DNA of 64,000 nt from JBAOHV01 sp964450685 (GTDB lineage Bacteria > Actinomycetota > Acidimicrobiia > Acidimicrobiales > Microtrichaceae). Positions 41,787-50,243 of this stretch are shown here, piece by piece; position 1 is the stretch's first letter, and each line of letters opens with the position of its first letter. Both the position numbers and the translations under genes were made by a program. Location: the NCBI GenBank assembly GCA_964450685.1, contig CAYVDN010000001.1, positions 69,150 to 133,149 on the forward strand, in the 5' to 3' direction. The notes under the pieces are model-generated. The model had not been told where the DNA came from, did not search any database, and worked only from the letters and a program-made list of their open reading frames with translations.

Positions 41787-42071
41787 TCAGAACCGACTGC
41801 CCTGGAAGCTGTCGGCCCCGGTGTGAAGTCCGAGCCGCTGATCGTATGCGTGACGGGCGCCCTCATCGCTCAGCACCTGCCAGGCGACGTTGATCTCGCG
41901 CATGCGGTCCTGTGCGTACTCGAAGACCGTGGGGTCGGCACCGGCGTGGAAGTCCGGGTGGAAGGTGCGCGCGAGTCGAACGTATGCATTGCGGAGATCG
42001 GCCCGTGTGGCCGTCACCTCGACACCGAGCACTTCGTAATGAGTCAACGCAGCCCTTCCAAACTGGTTCAC
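41787..42071 (-). CDS. Small J-domain (DnaJ-like) protein
   Basis: A 94-residue protein made almost entirely of a J domain, HYEVLGVEVTATRADLRNAYVRLARTFHPD with the DnaK-stimulating HPD motif at residues 38-40. There are no zinc-finger or substrate-binding domains, so it is not a full DnaJ; a local co-chaperone role is likely. The GTG start at 42071 is the only one in frame near the motif. Another J-protein is at 56360-56842. Confidence 0.8.
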   Translation of the reverse strand: MNQFGRAALTHYEVLGVEVTATRADLRNAYVRLARTFHPDFHAGADPTVFEYAQDRMREINVAWQVLSDEGARHAYDQRLGLHTGADSFQGSRF

Positions 42072-42176
42072 ACACCACAGCAGAGTCTTGGACGCAGTTC
42101 AACATGAACAAGGTTCAAATACTGCAGCCCGAAAGTCGGGTCTGCGGGCCGCCGGTGCGGTCGGGGCAACTCGGCG

Positions 42177-42794
42177 TCAGAGATGCCTGCCGCAGTGGGG
42201 CCATGGTCGCGACCCGGAGCTGCGGTAGAGGGCGAGTGCCATGGCGTCCTGGTCAGCCGGTGCTGCAGCCGCTGGGTCCACTCCCACGAGGTGGGGGAGG
42301 TTGCGGGCTGCGACGGAGTTCCAAGTGGAACGCGAGAACTGGTAGGCGCCGCGATAGGTGCCGTTGGCGGAGACGGCGCGGTAGTTGCCACCGGACTCGC
42401 AGCGCCGCAGCGCCGCCCATCCGCCACCCATCGAGTTGCGTGATGCGGCCGCGGCAGCCTCTGCCGCGGCGGCTTCTGCTGCTGCACGCTCGGCGGCGAG
42501 CCTGGCTGCTTCCGCCGCCGCGGCAGCTTCGAGGTACTGCCGTACCTGTTCGGCCCTGGCCGCCTCGGTCTCACGCCATGCCAGACCGAGCTGTTCGATC
42601 AGTTCGCTGTCGTCCGCGGGGGTGGTTGTGGGCTGTGGCTGTTCGACCGCCGAAACCCTGTTTGCCGGTCGCGCCTCGACGTCCTCGCCGGCAGTGGTTG
42701 CGGTGACGATGACGGCTGCCGTCACGAGCATTGCGGCTACAACGGGGATCGAGTGTCGCGCGCGGAGGCTTCGAAGGGGGTTGGTTCGTGTCAC
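42177..42794 (-). CDS. rpf: Resuscitation-promoting-factor-like transglycosylase
   Basis: A 205-residue exported peptidoglycan hydrolase. A signal/anchor helix (about residues 15-35) leads to a Thr/Pro region and an Ala/Glu-rich coiled coil (about 60-118). The C-terminal Rpf domain has WAALRRCESGGNYRAVSANG with catalytic Glu133, YRGAYQFSRSTWNSV and a final Cys201 able to pair with Cys132. Rpf enzymes cleave glycan strands and promote recovery from dormancy. I start at the GTG at 42794, which has GGAGA upstream. The leader between 42795 and 42900 contains several inverted repeats. Confidence 0.9.
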   Translation of the reverse strand: MTRTNPLRSLRARHSIPVVAAMLVTAAVIVTATTAGEDVEARPANRVSAVEQPQPTTTPADDSELIEQLGLAWRETEAARAEQVRQYLEAAAAAEAARLAAERAAAEAAAAEAAAAASRNSMGGGWAALRRCESGGNYRAVSANGTYRGAYQFSRSTWNSVAARNLPHLVGVDPAAAAPADQDAMALALYRSSGSRPWPHCGRHL

Positions 42795-42813
42795 GTGATC
42801 TCCAGCGGTCAGA

Positions 42814-42876
42814 GGTGGCGCCCCAGCGACGCCACCCGCGAGATGTGGACTCCACAAGCATGACGCGAATTCGTCA
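42814..42876 (-). promoter_or_regulatory. Inverted repeats in the rpf leader
   Basis: Three inverted repeats lie upstream of rpf: GGTGGCG/CGCCACC (42814-42836), TGTGGA/TCCACA around one base (42844-42856) and TGACG/CGTCA (42861-42876). They could be a structured leader or operators. I cannot match them to a known riboswitch by eye. Confidence 0.35.
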
Positions 42877-42951
42877 CAAAACCGCAATGTGATCGTCGGT
42901 CGTTTGTCACACAATCCTGGATCGGGTTCGGGAACCCTCTGAAGGGTCGTG

Positions 42952-44118
42952 TCAGACGGTCGACCTGGGGCCCGCCGAAATCAGAACGGGGATCAGTGCC
43001 GCGGCCCCCGCCAGCACGAGCAGCGCCACGCCCAGCCCGAACACAGCAGCGATCATGCCGACCATCCCGGGGCCGACGATCGCTCCCAGGTAGCCGACGG
43101 TCGACACAGCACCGACGACCATTCCCGGGCGCTCTCGTCCCCGACCCACCTCTGACATCAAGAGCGGCCAACACACTGCAATCGCTCCCGCGGCGATTAC
43201 CAGACCGCCTGCGGCGGGAACCGCCTGGTCCGACAACGACAGAACCGCCAGGCCGCCGGAAGCGAGAGCGCCGCCGGCGATGAGGGAGTTCCGCACGGCA
43301 GTCATGCTGTTGATGCGACTGACCGACAGGCGTGCGACTGCCGCCACCAGGAACCCCGTCACCGCCCCGCCCGCACCAACCAGGAGTCCGGCGTCGAGTT
43401 GACCGCGCAGGTGAACGACACCCCACGTGGTGATTCCCGCCTCCACCATCGCGCCGAGGGCAAACGCCAGTGCCGTCGGGACGAGTCGCTCGCTGGTCAG
43501 GATGCGCAACCCATCGGCTGGTGACACCTGCTCACCGGCCTGCCCTGCGGGTAGGTCAGTCCCGAGCGACCCCAGGAACGTCACGAACACGACCAGCGCA
43601 GTCAGCGCCCACGCCAGGCGCCATCCAGTTCCGGCGTCCAACGCCACCAGGATCCCTGCGCACACGGCTCCGATCGCGCCACCCAGGTTGAACAGAGCGT
43701 GGAACTGCACGAGTCGACCGGGTCGGTCCGCCAGACCTGCGGTCGCAGCTACGTTGGCCACGACGTCGACGGCACCGGATCCGCACAACGCGAGCAGGAC
43801 CCCGAGGGCCACACCCCAAGGGGCGGGAGCGAGCGATCCGACAGCCAACGCTGACGCCCAGCAGGCCAGGGTCAGCTGCAGTGCAGCAGTGGTGCCGCGT
43901 CGCTCGGCCAGCATCCCCCCGACCGTGTTCATAGCGGCGGCTGCGATCAGCGCGACCGTGAGGAGCAGCCCAAGACGGCCCGGGCCACCTCCCAGGGCTT
44001 CCTGGACGTCCGTGGTGATGACAGCCCACACACCGATGAACAGCCCGATCGCGGCAAGCGTCGTGGCGACCGGAGCGAGGCGCGCTCTGGTTCGACCTAC
44101 GACGGGCGTTCGGGGCAC
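42952..44118 (-). CDS. MFS transporter
   Basis: A 388-residue membrane protein with about twelve TM helices, the usual size for the major facilitator superfamily. A conserved basic loop (GGMLAERRG) lies between helices 2 and 3, and a Pro/Gly-rich motif GAIVGPGMVGMI lies late in the protein. The family covers drug and sugar exporters, and the substrate is not evident. It starts with GTG at 44118, about 160 bp from the ABC gene on the other strand, and ends 157 bp upstream of rpf. Confidence 0.88.
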   Translation of the reverse strand: MPRTPVVGRTRARLAPVATTLAAIGLFIGVWAVITTDVQEALGGGPGRLGLLLTVALIAAAAMNTVGGMLAERRGTTAALQLTLACWASALAVGSLAPAPWGVALGVLLALCGSGAVDVVANVAATAGLADRPGRLVQFHALFNLGGAIGAVCAGILVALDAGTGWRLAWALTALVVFVTFLGSLGTDLPAGQAGEQVSPADGLRILTSERLVPTALAFALGAMVEAGITTWGVVHLRGQLDAGLLVGAGGAVTGFLVAAVARLSVSRINSMTAVRNSLIAGGALASGGLAVLSLSDQAVPAAGGLVIAAGAIAVCWPLLMSEVGRGRERPGMVVGAVSTVGYLGAIVGPGMVGMIAAVFGLGVALLVLAGAAALIPVLISAGPRSTV

Positions 44119-44275
44119 TTGCCCAGACTGTCACGGACCCGGCGGTCGGTCTCCCATCGGTCCGAACGGTCGGTCCCCGACGATGCTGATCCTGTCCTTC
44201 ACCCGCCACATCGTGGCATCGGTGCCAGACTCTCCCGACGTCAGCGGTCTCGATCGATGCAGTGGGAGGCACGGG

Positions 44276-45238
44276 ATGGGTGATGGCACGTCGGCGCCGG
44301 TCCTGTCAGCGAGCGGACTGGTCAAGACGTTCGGGTCGACGCGAGCGCTCGATGGCCTCGACCTGCGCGTGGAGCGGGGAGAGGTGCACGGCTTCCTCGG
44401 ACCGAACGGTGCCGGCAAGACGGTGACCCTGCGGATCGCACTCGGGCTGTTGCGCCCCGACCGGGGAAGGGTGGAGCTGCTCGGCGGTGACCCGTGGCGA
44501 GATGCCGTGGCCCTTCACCGACGCACGGCCTATGTGCCGGGAGAGGTCCAACTCTGGCCCCAACTGACAGGCGGTGAGGTGATCGACCTGCTTTCCAGCC
44601 TGCAGGGTCATGTCGACCAGCGCCGACGCGACCAGCTGGTCGAGCGTTTCGATCTCGACGTCAGACGCCGGACCCACGCGTATTCCAAGGGCAACCGCCA
44701 GAAGGTGGCACTGGTGGCTGCACTTTCGGCCGACGCCGAGCTCTACCTGCTGGACGAGCCGACATCGGGACTCGACCCACTGATGGAGGCAGTGTTCCAG
44801 GAGATCGTCGCGGAGCTGACGGCCGAAGGTCGGACCGTCCTGCTGTCGAGCCACATCCTGGCGCAGGTCGAGCACCTGTGTGACAGGGTGACGATCATCC
44901 GAAACGGCCGCACCGTCCAGAGCGGGACGCTCGAGGAGATGCGGCACCTCACACGGACGTCGGTGACGGCGGTGACCTCCCGGCCGGTGGAGGGACTCGA
45001 GGAGATACCCGGCGTGCACGGCATCGACACCCGCGACGGGCGGGTGCGCTTCGACGTCGACAGCGACGCGCTCGACAGCGCGGTTTCAGTGCTGGCCGAG
45101 GCCGGGATCAGCTCGTTGACGAGCCATCCGCCGACGCTGGAGGAGCTGTTCCTGCGTCACTACGGCGACGAGCTGCACGAAGCGGGACTCGATGGGGGAG
45201 GACGCCCGTGGCAATCGGGCGACGACGCCAGATCATGA
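44276..45238 (+). CDS. ABC transporter ATP-binding protein (ABC-2 exporter)
   Basis: A 320-residue ATPase with Walker A LGPNGAGKTV, a signature written YSKGNRQKVAL in place of the common LSGGQ, Walker B YLLDEPTSGLD and the H-loop SSHIL. The C-terminal part (about residues 225-320) is a typical DrrA-like extension. It powers the permease downstream. GGGAGG lies 8 nt before the ATG. Its 3' end overlaps the permease start. Substrate may be an antibiotic or lipid. Confidence 0.93.
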   Translation: MGDGTSAPVLSASGLVKTFGSTRALDGLDLRVERGEVHGFLGPNGAGKTVTLRIALGLLRPDRGRVELLGGDPWRDAVALHRRTAYVPGEVQLWPQLTGGEVIDLLSSLQGHVDQRRRDQLVERFDLDVRRRTHAYSKGNRQKVALVAALSADAELYLLDEPTSGLDPLMEAVFQEIVAELTAEGRTVLLSSHILAQVEHLCDRVTIIRNGRTVQSGTLEEMRHLTRTSVTAVTSRPVEGLEEIPGVHGIDTRDGRVRFDVDSDALDSAVSVLAEAGISSLTSHPPTLEELFLRHYGDELHEAGLDGGGRPWQSGDDARS

Positions 45239-46887
45239 GCCGTCAGCCCAGCGGAGACGACCGTTCCGGCACGGGGACGCGGCGCGGTGCGACGGTCGGT
45301 GCAGGCCGGCTGATCAGGCTGAACCTACGGGTGGATCGGCTCCGGGCATCCCTCTGGATGCTCGGGGTCGTCGGGCTCGTGCTCGTGTCGGCGTGGAGCG
45401 TCAGGAGTCTCTACTCCACCCCAGAGCAGATCGCCGGCTACGCATCGATGCTCGAGATGAGCCCCGCCATGGCCAGCATCAACCGCGCCATGAACGGTCC
45501 TGGGTTCGGTTTCGACGACCCGAACGTCGGAGTCGTGCTCGTGAACGAAGTGGCACTGTGGGGCGGAGTCGCGTTTGCCCTGATGGGCATCTTCCTGACC
45601 ACTCGCCACACCCGGGCGGAGGAGGAATCCGGGCGGGTGGATCTGCTGCGCTCGCGTCCGGTCGGCCGTCACGCACCGCTTGCTGCCGCGGCTGTCGTCG
45701 TCGGGGCCACGGAGCTCATCGCCGGAGCGTTCGTGTTGATCGGACTCGTCACAATGGGTTTCGGGGTACATGGCTCGGTGGCGATGGTCTGCGCATTCGT
45801 CGGTGTCGGCTGCGTCTTCGCTGCGGTTGCCGCCGTCGGGGCACAGATCGTCTCGACCGGCAGGGCGGCCACTGGATTCGCGCTGGCAGCGTTCGGAGCG
45901 GCGTTCCTCCTGCGTGCGATCGGCGACATGGGAAGCGGAACGCTCTCGTGGTTGTCGCCCCTAGGCTGGGCGCACCGCGTCAGACCCTTTGCCGGGGAGC
46001 AGTGGTGGGTGGTCGCGATGATGGCGGCAACCGTCCTGTCGGGTCTGGTGGCGACAGTGGTTCTCTCGCAGCGGCGGGATCTCGGATCGGGGATGCTCCC
46101 CGAGCACATTGGTGCTGCCACGGCCGGCCCGCTCACCACGAGACCGCTCGGCTTGATGGTCCGGCTCCAACGAGGAGCGATCCTCGGATGGGTTCTGGGT
46201 GTCTCGGCCATCGGTGTCGCGTACGGTTCGATCGCCAACGACATAGAGGCGATATTCACGGACAACCCGGATATCGAGAGCTTCCTGCCCACCGACGGAC
46301 TGGACCCGTCGGGCGCCTACCTGGCGTACACGTTGGCGCTCGGGGCGATGATGGCCTCAGGTGCGGCGATCGCCTCGCTGCTGCGACTCCGCCACGACGA
46401 GGTGGACGGACGCCTCGAACTGGTGCTCGGGCACCCCGTCTCCCGCTGGCGCTGGCTGGGTGACCACCTTCTGGTGGCTTCCGGGACGGCGGTAGTACTG
46501 CTGGCAGCGTCCGGGTCGGCCACGGCATCAGGGGTCATGCTCGCCGGCGGCGGGAGCAACAGCGCGCTGGAGGTGGTGTGGGCGTCCTTGGCCCTGGTGC
46601 CCGTACCCCTGGTGCTCATAGGGATCGCGGCGATGATGACCGGACTGGCGCCTCGTTTCGCTGCGGCCGCGTGGGCGGCGCTCGTCGTCGTGGCGGTCGT
46701 AGCTCTGCTCGGAGAGGTGCTTCGCCTGCCCGAGTGGCTGCGCGCGGTCTCGCCTCTCGAGCATCTGCCCCGGATGCCGGCAGAGGGCTTCGATCCGTCT
46801 GCGTTCGCTGTGCTCAGCTGCGCAGGGATCGGACTGATGGCGATCGGAGCGGTGGGGTTCCGTCGCCGTGGGGTGCCGGCAGGGTAG
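45208..46887 (+). CDS. ABC-2 exporter permease (polyketide-antibiotic exporter type)
   Basis: A 559-residue membrane protein with about twelve TM helices in two halves, as in fused TetAB/YhfE-like permeases that pair with DrrA-like ATPases. The first half has the motif TRHTRAEEESGRVDLLRSRPVGR and the second its counterpart RLRHDEVDGRLELVLGHPVSR, a duplicated cytosolic loop typical of the family. The GTG at 45208 has GGGGGAGGA before it and overlaps the ATPase gene; an ATG at 45235 overlaps its stop. Confidence 0.9.
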   Translation: MAIGRRRQIMSRQPSGDDRSGTGTRRGATVGAGRLIRLNLRVDRLRASLWMLGVVGLVLVSAWSVRSLYSTPEQIAGYASMLEMSPAMASINRAMNGPGFGFDDPNVGVVLVNEVALWGGVAFALMGIFLTTRHTRAEEESGRVDLLRSRPVGRHAPLAAAAVVVGATELIAGAFVLIGLVTMGFGVHGSVAMVCAFVGVGCVFAAVAAVGAQIVSTGRAATGFALAAFGAAFLLRAIGDMGSGTLSWLSPLGWAHRVRPFAGEQWWVVAMMAATVLSGLVATVVLSQRRDLGSGMLPEHIGAATAGPLTTRPLGLMVRLQRGAILGWVLGVSAIGVAYGSIANDIEAIFTDNPDIESFLPTDGLDPSGAYLAYTLALGAMMASGAAIASLLRLRHDEVDGRLELVLGHPVSRWRWLGDHLLVASGTAVVLLAASGSATASGVMLAGGGSNSALEVVWASLALVPVPLVLIGIAAMMTGLAPRFAAAAWAALVVVAVVALLGEVLRLPEWLRAVSPLEHLPRMPAEGFDPSAFAVLSCAGIGLMAIGAVGFRRRGVPAG

Positions 46888-46889
46888 CC

Positions 46890-46919
46890 GCCGCCGGGTC
46901 AGTTGCCGCCGGGTCAGTT
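46890..46919. repeat. 15-bp perfect tandem duplication spanning a stop codon
   Basis: GCCGCCGGGTCAGTT occurs twice in tandem (46890-46904 and 46905-46919). It contains the stop of the minus-strand LLM gene, so a second in-frame stop lies 15 bases beyond the first. It is a recent slippage product. Confidence 0.85.
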
Positions 46920-47861
46920 GCCGCTGAGAGCGGCGACCAGCGGTGCCATCTCGAGGGCCGCCGCGTCCTGGAAGACGTGGTACGAGAACCCCCAGCGGTC
47001 GCGGCGCTCGTTGAGCCGGTCGACCAGCTCCGGAACGGTTCCCACGATCACCATCGGCGACTGCAACATGGTGTCAGGATCCTCTCCCTCCAGCCCGAAG
47101 CTCGGAGCGACCATTGCCGCGACCGAATCGGCGTCGTCGGTGATCGCGGCGACCGGAACCCAGGCGTTGATCTCCAGGTCGTCGAAGCGGTCGCCCGCAC
47201 CTTCCCGAACCCATCCGAGCTTGGCGTCCATGCGGTCCGAGAGACCGTCGCGGGCCGCGTCCACGTCGATCTCGCCCGAGTGGATCGACGGGTTCACCCC
47301 GACGATGTCGGCGGTGGCGCCGGCGAAGCGCAGCATCCGTGGAGAGCCGCCTGCCAGCAGTAGCGCCGGGCCGCCGGGCGAGTGGGGCAGCGGGATGCCT
47401 GCGAGGTCGATGATCCTGTAGTGCTCACCGTCGTGGTCGAACGGCTCGCCCGACCAGAGGCCCTTCACGATCGAGACGCCCTCGATCAGGCGATCGACAC
47501 GGACGCCGGGCCGGTCCATCGGTATGCCGGAGCTCGTGTAGTCCGATCGCATCCAACCTGCGCCCATGCCGACCTCGCAGCGACCATCGAAGAGCAGGTC
47601 GATGGTCGCCATCTCCTTGGCGAGCACGACCGGATGGCGGTAGTCGTTGTCGAACACGAGGGTGCCCACCTTCAACGTGGTGGTCGCCGCGGCGGCTGCT
47701 GTCATCGCCGCAATCGGTGCCAACTGGTTCCCGAAGTGGTCGGGCATCTGGAGGCTCGAGTAGCCGAGCTCCTCCAGGTGACGGGCCGACTCCGCCCAGG
47801 TCATGCCCGGGAACGGGTGGTGGAGCTGTGCGCCGAAGCGGAAACGTCGATCGTGGGCCAT
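46914..47861 (-). CDS. LLM-class (luciferase-like) F420-dependent oxidoreductase
   Basis: A 315-residue TIM-barrel flavin/F420 oxidoreductase of the luciferase-like family. Key features are FGAQLHHPFPGMTWAESARHLEELGYSSLQMPDHFG, LKVGTLVFDNDYRHPVVLAKEMATIDLLFDGRCEVGMGAGW and GGSPRMLRFAGATADIVG. This matches the TIGR03621-type group found in F420-producing actinobacteria. The substrate is unknown. Overlapping stop repeats are noted separately. Confidence 0.9.
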   Translation of the reverse strand: MAHDRRFRFGAQLHHPFPGMTWAESARHLEELGYSSLQMPDHFGNQLAPIAAMTAAAAATTTLKVGTLVFDNDYRHPVVLAKEMATIDLLFDGRCEVGMGAGWMRSDYTSSGIPMDRPGVRVDRLIEGVSIVKGLWSGEPFDHDGEHYRIIDLAGIPLPHSPGGPALLLAGGSPRMLRFAGATADIVGVNPSIHSGEIDVDAARDGLSDRMDAKLGWVREGAGDRFDDLEINAWVPVAAITDDADSVAAMVAPSFGLEGEDPDTMLQSPMVIVGTVPELVDRLNERRDRWGFSYHVFQDAAALEMAPLVAALSGN

Positions 47862-47916
47862 CGGAGGAGTCTTGCCGACGGAACTGGCTGGTGCCGACGG
47901 TGTGCGTCGCCGCCGG

Positions 47917-47922
47917 TACGCT
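47917..47922 (+). promoter_or_regulatory. Candidate -10 box (leaderless)
   Basis: TACGCT lies 7 nt before the ATG at 47930, with no Shine-Dalgarno. Confidence 0.45.
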
Positions 47923-47929
47923 GCGGTCG

Positions 47930-48430
47930 ATGTGGTGGTGGATCGTGCTCACGGTGATCGGCGTGTTCATCATCGCTGCTGTTTCCGTCGGAATCGTGTC
48001 CAGCTCACTCGCTCAGCGTCCGCGGCGAAGTGTCTACGACCTGCTCGAGGCGGTCGACTTCGTGGCCGACCGGCTCCCCGACGATGTGACAGCCCAGGTG
48101 TCCTACGAGGATGTCCGTGCGGTGCTTCTCTTCCACTGCGACTATCTGGAGGAGAAGGGCGTCGCTTCCGAGCGGACCGCGGACGACCTGAGCACCGCGC
48201 TGGTCGTGGTCCCCGACGACGAGCCGACCGCCTACGTGCTGGGCCGGGTGAGTGACGCCGGACTCGACATCGACGACGTGCACGTCGTCGCCATCCTCGA
48301 CGCGGAGCTCGACTACTACGTCGCGATCGGAGCCATCGGTCCGCGTCTGGAAGGCCCGGATGATCCGACCGACGACCAGTTCGGTGGCCCCGAGCCCCGG
48401 TCGGCCGAGCTGCCGGAGGAGCTGGGCTGA
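47930..48430 (+). CDS. Membrane-anchored acidic protein of unknown function
   Basis: A 166-residue protein with an N-terminal TM helix starting MWWWIVLTVIGVFIIAAVSVG, then an acidic cytosolic or extracellular domain (YDLLEAVDFVADRLPDDV, DELDYY-type strands) and a Pro/Glu-rich tail. No family recognised. The start at 47930 is backed by a -10 box at leaderless spacing; an upstream in-frame reading from 47717 crosses the divergent LLM gene. Confidence 0.7.
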   Translation: MWWWIVLTVIGVFIIAAVSVGIVSSSLAQRPRRSVYDLLEAVDFVADRLPDDVTAQVSYEDVRAVLLFHCDYLEEKGVASERTADDLSTALVVVPDDEPTAYVLGRVSDAGLDIDDVHVVAILDAELDYYVAIGAIGPRLEGPDDPTDDQFGGPEPRSAELPEELG

Positions 48431-48505
48431 CGCTGCACCGGTTCGGGCGTGGGTACATCACACGCCTACGATGAAGCCAGCGGCCCCGCGACCCAGGAGC
48501 GTGAC

Positions 48506-48724
48506 ATGGAACGGCCCGTCAAGTTCGAGCATCACCGCTACGTCGGCGACAAGCGGACCCAGGTCGTCTATGACGTCGACGCCATAGGCCCGGACGACGA
48601 GCAGCTGATCGAGGAACTCATGGAGGCCGAGACGTATCTGTGCTTCGGTCCCGACACCGAGGCCGAGGCCCGCAACCGCGGATACCGGCTCTACTCCAAA
48701 CAGCGCCACGCCGACGCGTCCTGA
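48506..48724 (+). CDS. Small acidic protein, unknown function
   Basis: A 72-residue soluble protein (MERPVKFEHHRYVGDKRTQ) with a beta hairpin, a helix (ELMEAETYLCFG) and a basic C-terminus. AGGAGC precedes the ATG, and TACGAT at 48467 could be its -10. It lies 75 bp after the membrane-anchored unknown and 53 bp before the hydrolase, all on the plus strand. No family recognised. Confidence 0.6.
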   Translation: MERPVKFEHHRYVGDKRTQVVYDVDAIGPDDEQLIEELMEAETYLCFGPDTEAEARNRGYRLYSKQRHADAS

Positions 48725-48777
48725 CCCGGTCCGTATCGATCGTGGCCGACTCGGACAATCCTCCCGGCCCACCGGTC

Positions 48778-49545
48778 ATGGACTACAGGTTCGATTCGGG
48801 TGGCCTGACCCTGAGCGGACACCTCGCCGTACCGGACAACGGCGCTCACTCCGCACCCGGACTTGTGCTGTGCCACGGGTTCCCCACCCGTGGGCGCGAG
48901 TCGCCCCAGTCCGGCAAGTCGTTCCCCGAACTGGCCGATCGCATCGCATCGGAACTCGGTTGGTGCGTACTCACGATGAACTTCCGCGGCTGCGGTGAGG
49001 CCGAGGGCGAGTTCTCGCTGGACGGATGGCTCGATGACGTCCACGCAGCAGCCGAGCACCTGGGTGAGCTCGGTGTGGAAGGCGTGTGGCTGGCGGGGTT
49101 CGGGACCGGAGGCTCCCTGGCTGTCTGCGAGGGGGCGCGAAATTCGGCAGTGCGCGGAGTGGCGGCGCTCGCCACGCCTGCCGACTTCGACGACTGGGCG
49201 CGCAACCCACGCCAGCTCCTGCTGCACGCCCGCCAGGTGCAGGTGGTGCGTGACCCCGACTTCCCTGCGGCCTTCGACCAGTGGGCGGCCGCTATCAAGT
49301 CCGTCCGTCCCGTGGCATCGGCGGAGGCGCTCGCTCCCCGGCCACTGCTGGTGGTACACGGCGACAGCGACGACCTCACTCCTCAGGCGGACGGGCGTGC
49401 TCTGGCCGCGGCACACGGATCCGCGGAGTTCCGGCTGATCGCCGGTGCCGGTCACGAGCTGCGTCACGACCCACGCGCGATCGCCGTCTTCCTGGGCTGG
49501 CTCGCCCGCCAGCAGATCGACGCGGCGGTCGCCGAGGCCGACTGA
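48778..49545 (+). CDS. Alpha/beta hydrolase-like protein lacking the nucleophile Ser
   Basis: A 255-residue alpha/beta hydrolase with the oxyanion-hole motif VLCHGFPTRGRESPQSG, TMNFRGCGEAEGEF, the Asp (VHGDSDDLTPQADG) and the His (GAGHELRHDPRA). The nucleophile elbow reads GFGTGG, so Gly109 stands where Ser, Cys or Asp is expected. Either it uses another residue or it has become non-enzymatic. A GTG at 48742 would add 12 residues. Confidence 0.85.
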   Translation: MDYRFDSGGLTLSGHLAVPDNGAHSAPGLVLCHGFPTRGRESPQSGKSFPELADRIASELGWCVLTMNFRGCGEAEGEFSLDGWLDDVHAAAEHLGELGVEGVWLAGFGTGGSLAVCEGARNSAVRGVAALATPADFDDWARNPRQLLLHARQVQVVRDPDFPAAFDQWAAAIKSVRPVASAEALAPRPLLVVHGDSDDLTPQADGRALAAAHGSAEFRLIAGAGHELRHDPRAIAVFLGWLARQQIDAAVAEAD

Positions 49546-49575
49546 CCGGCAGTACCGGTCTGTCCCGTCGACGGC

Positions 49576-50157
49576 TCAGTCCTGCTTTGACCTCTTGGCG
49601 GCCTTCATCGCCTTCTTCCATTCACGTACCTGGAGCAGAGTCTCGGGTGAAGCGACGTCTGCTACCGAACGGGGTTGATCGTCGGAGAACGGGGCCGCCA
49701 CCTGTTCCCATCCGTCGGGCTGCACACCCATGCGCTTTGCCAGGATGGCGATGAATATCTTCGTCTTCTCCTCGCCGTAGCCGGGCAGCGCCCGAAGCCG
49801 GCGGCGGAGGTCCTTGGCGTCGACCGCATCGGTCCACACCGCGGCTGCGTCGCCGGAGTAGTCGTCGACGATCTGTACGCACAGGGCGTGGATGCGACGC
49901 CCCATCGACGCTGGGAACCGGTGGATTGCCGGCGTCGTTGCACAGATGGCGACGAACTCGTCGACGTCCATCGTCGCGATCCTCTCCGCGTCGAGTTCGC
50001 CGCCGAGGCGCTCCCGTAGCGTGTGAGGGCCTTTGAACGCCCACTCCATCGGCACCTGCTGGTCCAACAGCATTCCGATCAGCAGTGCGAGCGGATCGTC
50101 TTGGAGAAGGAGATCTGCCTCGTCATCGCCGGTGATCGGAATCGCTGGGGGAGCCAT
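49576..50157 (-). CDS. HhH-GPD-type DNA glycosylase-like protein
   Basis: A 193-residue protein of the HhH-GPD base-excision-repair superfamily. The helix-hairpin-helix and following region read LRALPGYGEEKTKIFIAILAKRMG, with a Gly/Pro-rich loop but no Lys nucleophile of the bifunctional type. The start is ITGDDEADLLLQDDPLALLIGMLLDQQVPMEWAF, a pattern of the TIGR03252 actinobacterial family. No Fe-S Cys motif is seen. Activity as a glycosylase is predicted from the fold only. Confidence 0.82.
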   Translation of the reverse strand: MAPPAIPITGDDEADLLLQDDPLALLIGMLLDQQVPMEWAFKGPHTLRERLGGELDAERIATMDVDEFVAICATTPAIHRFPASMGRRIHALCVQIVDDYSGDAAAVWTDAVDAKDLRRRLRALPGYGEEKTKIFIAILAKRMGVQPDGWEQVAAPFSDDQPRSVADVASPETLLQVREWKKAMKAAKRSKQD

Positions 50158-50243
50158 CCGCGCACGCTACCCCGCGCTTCTCGGGTGGGCCTGACGACTC
50201 ATCATCCTCAAGGCCGCCCCCGCGGGCGCCGAAGGGCACGAAG

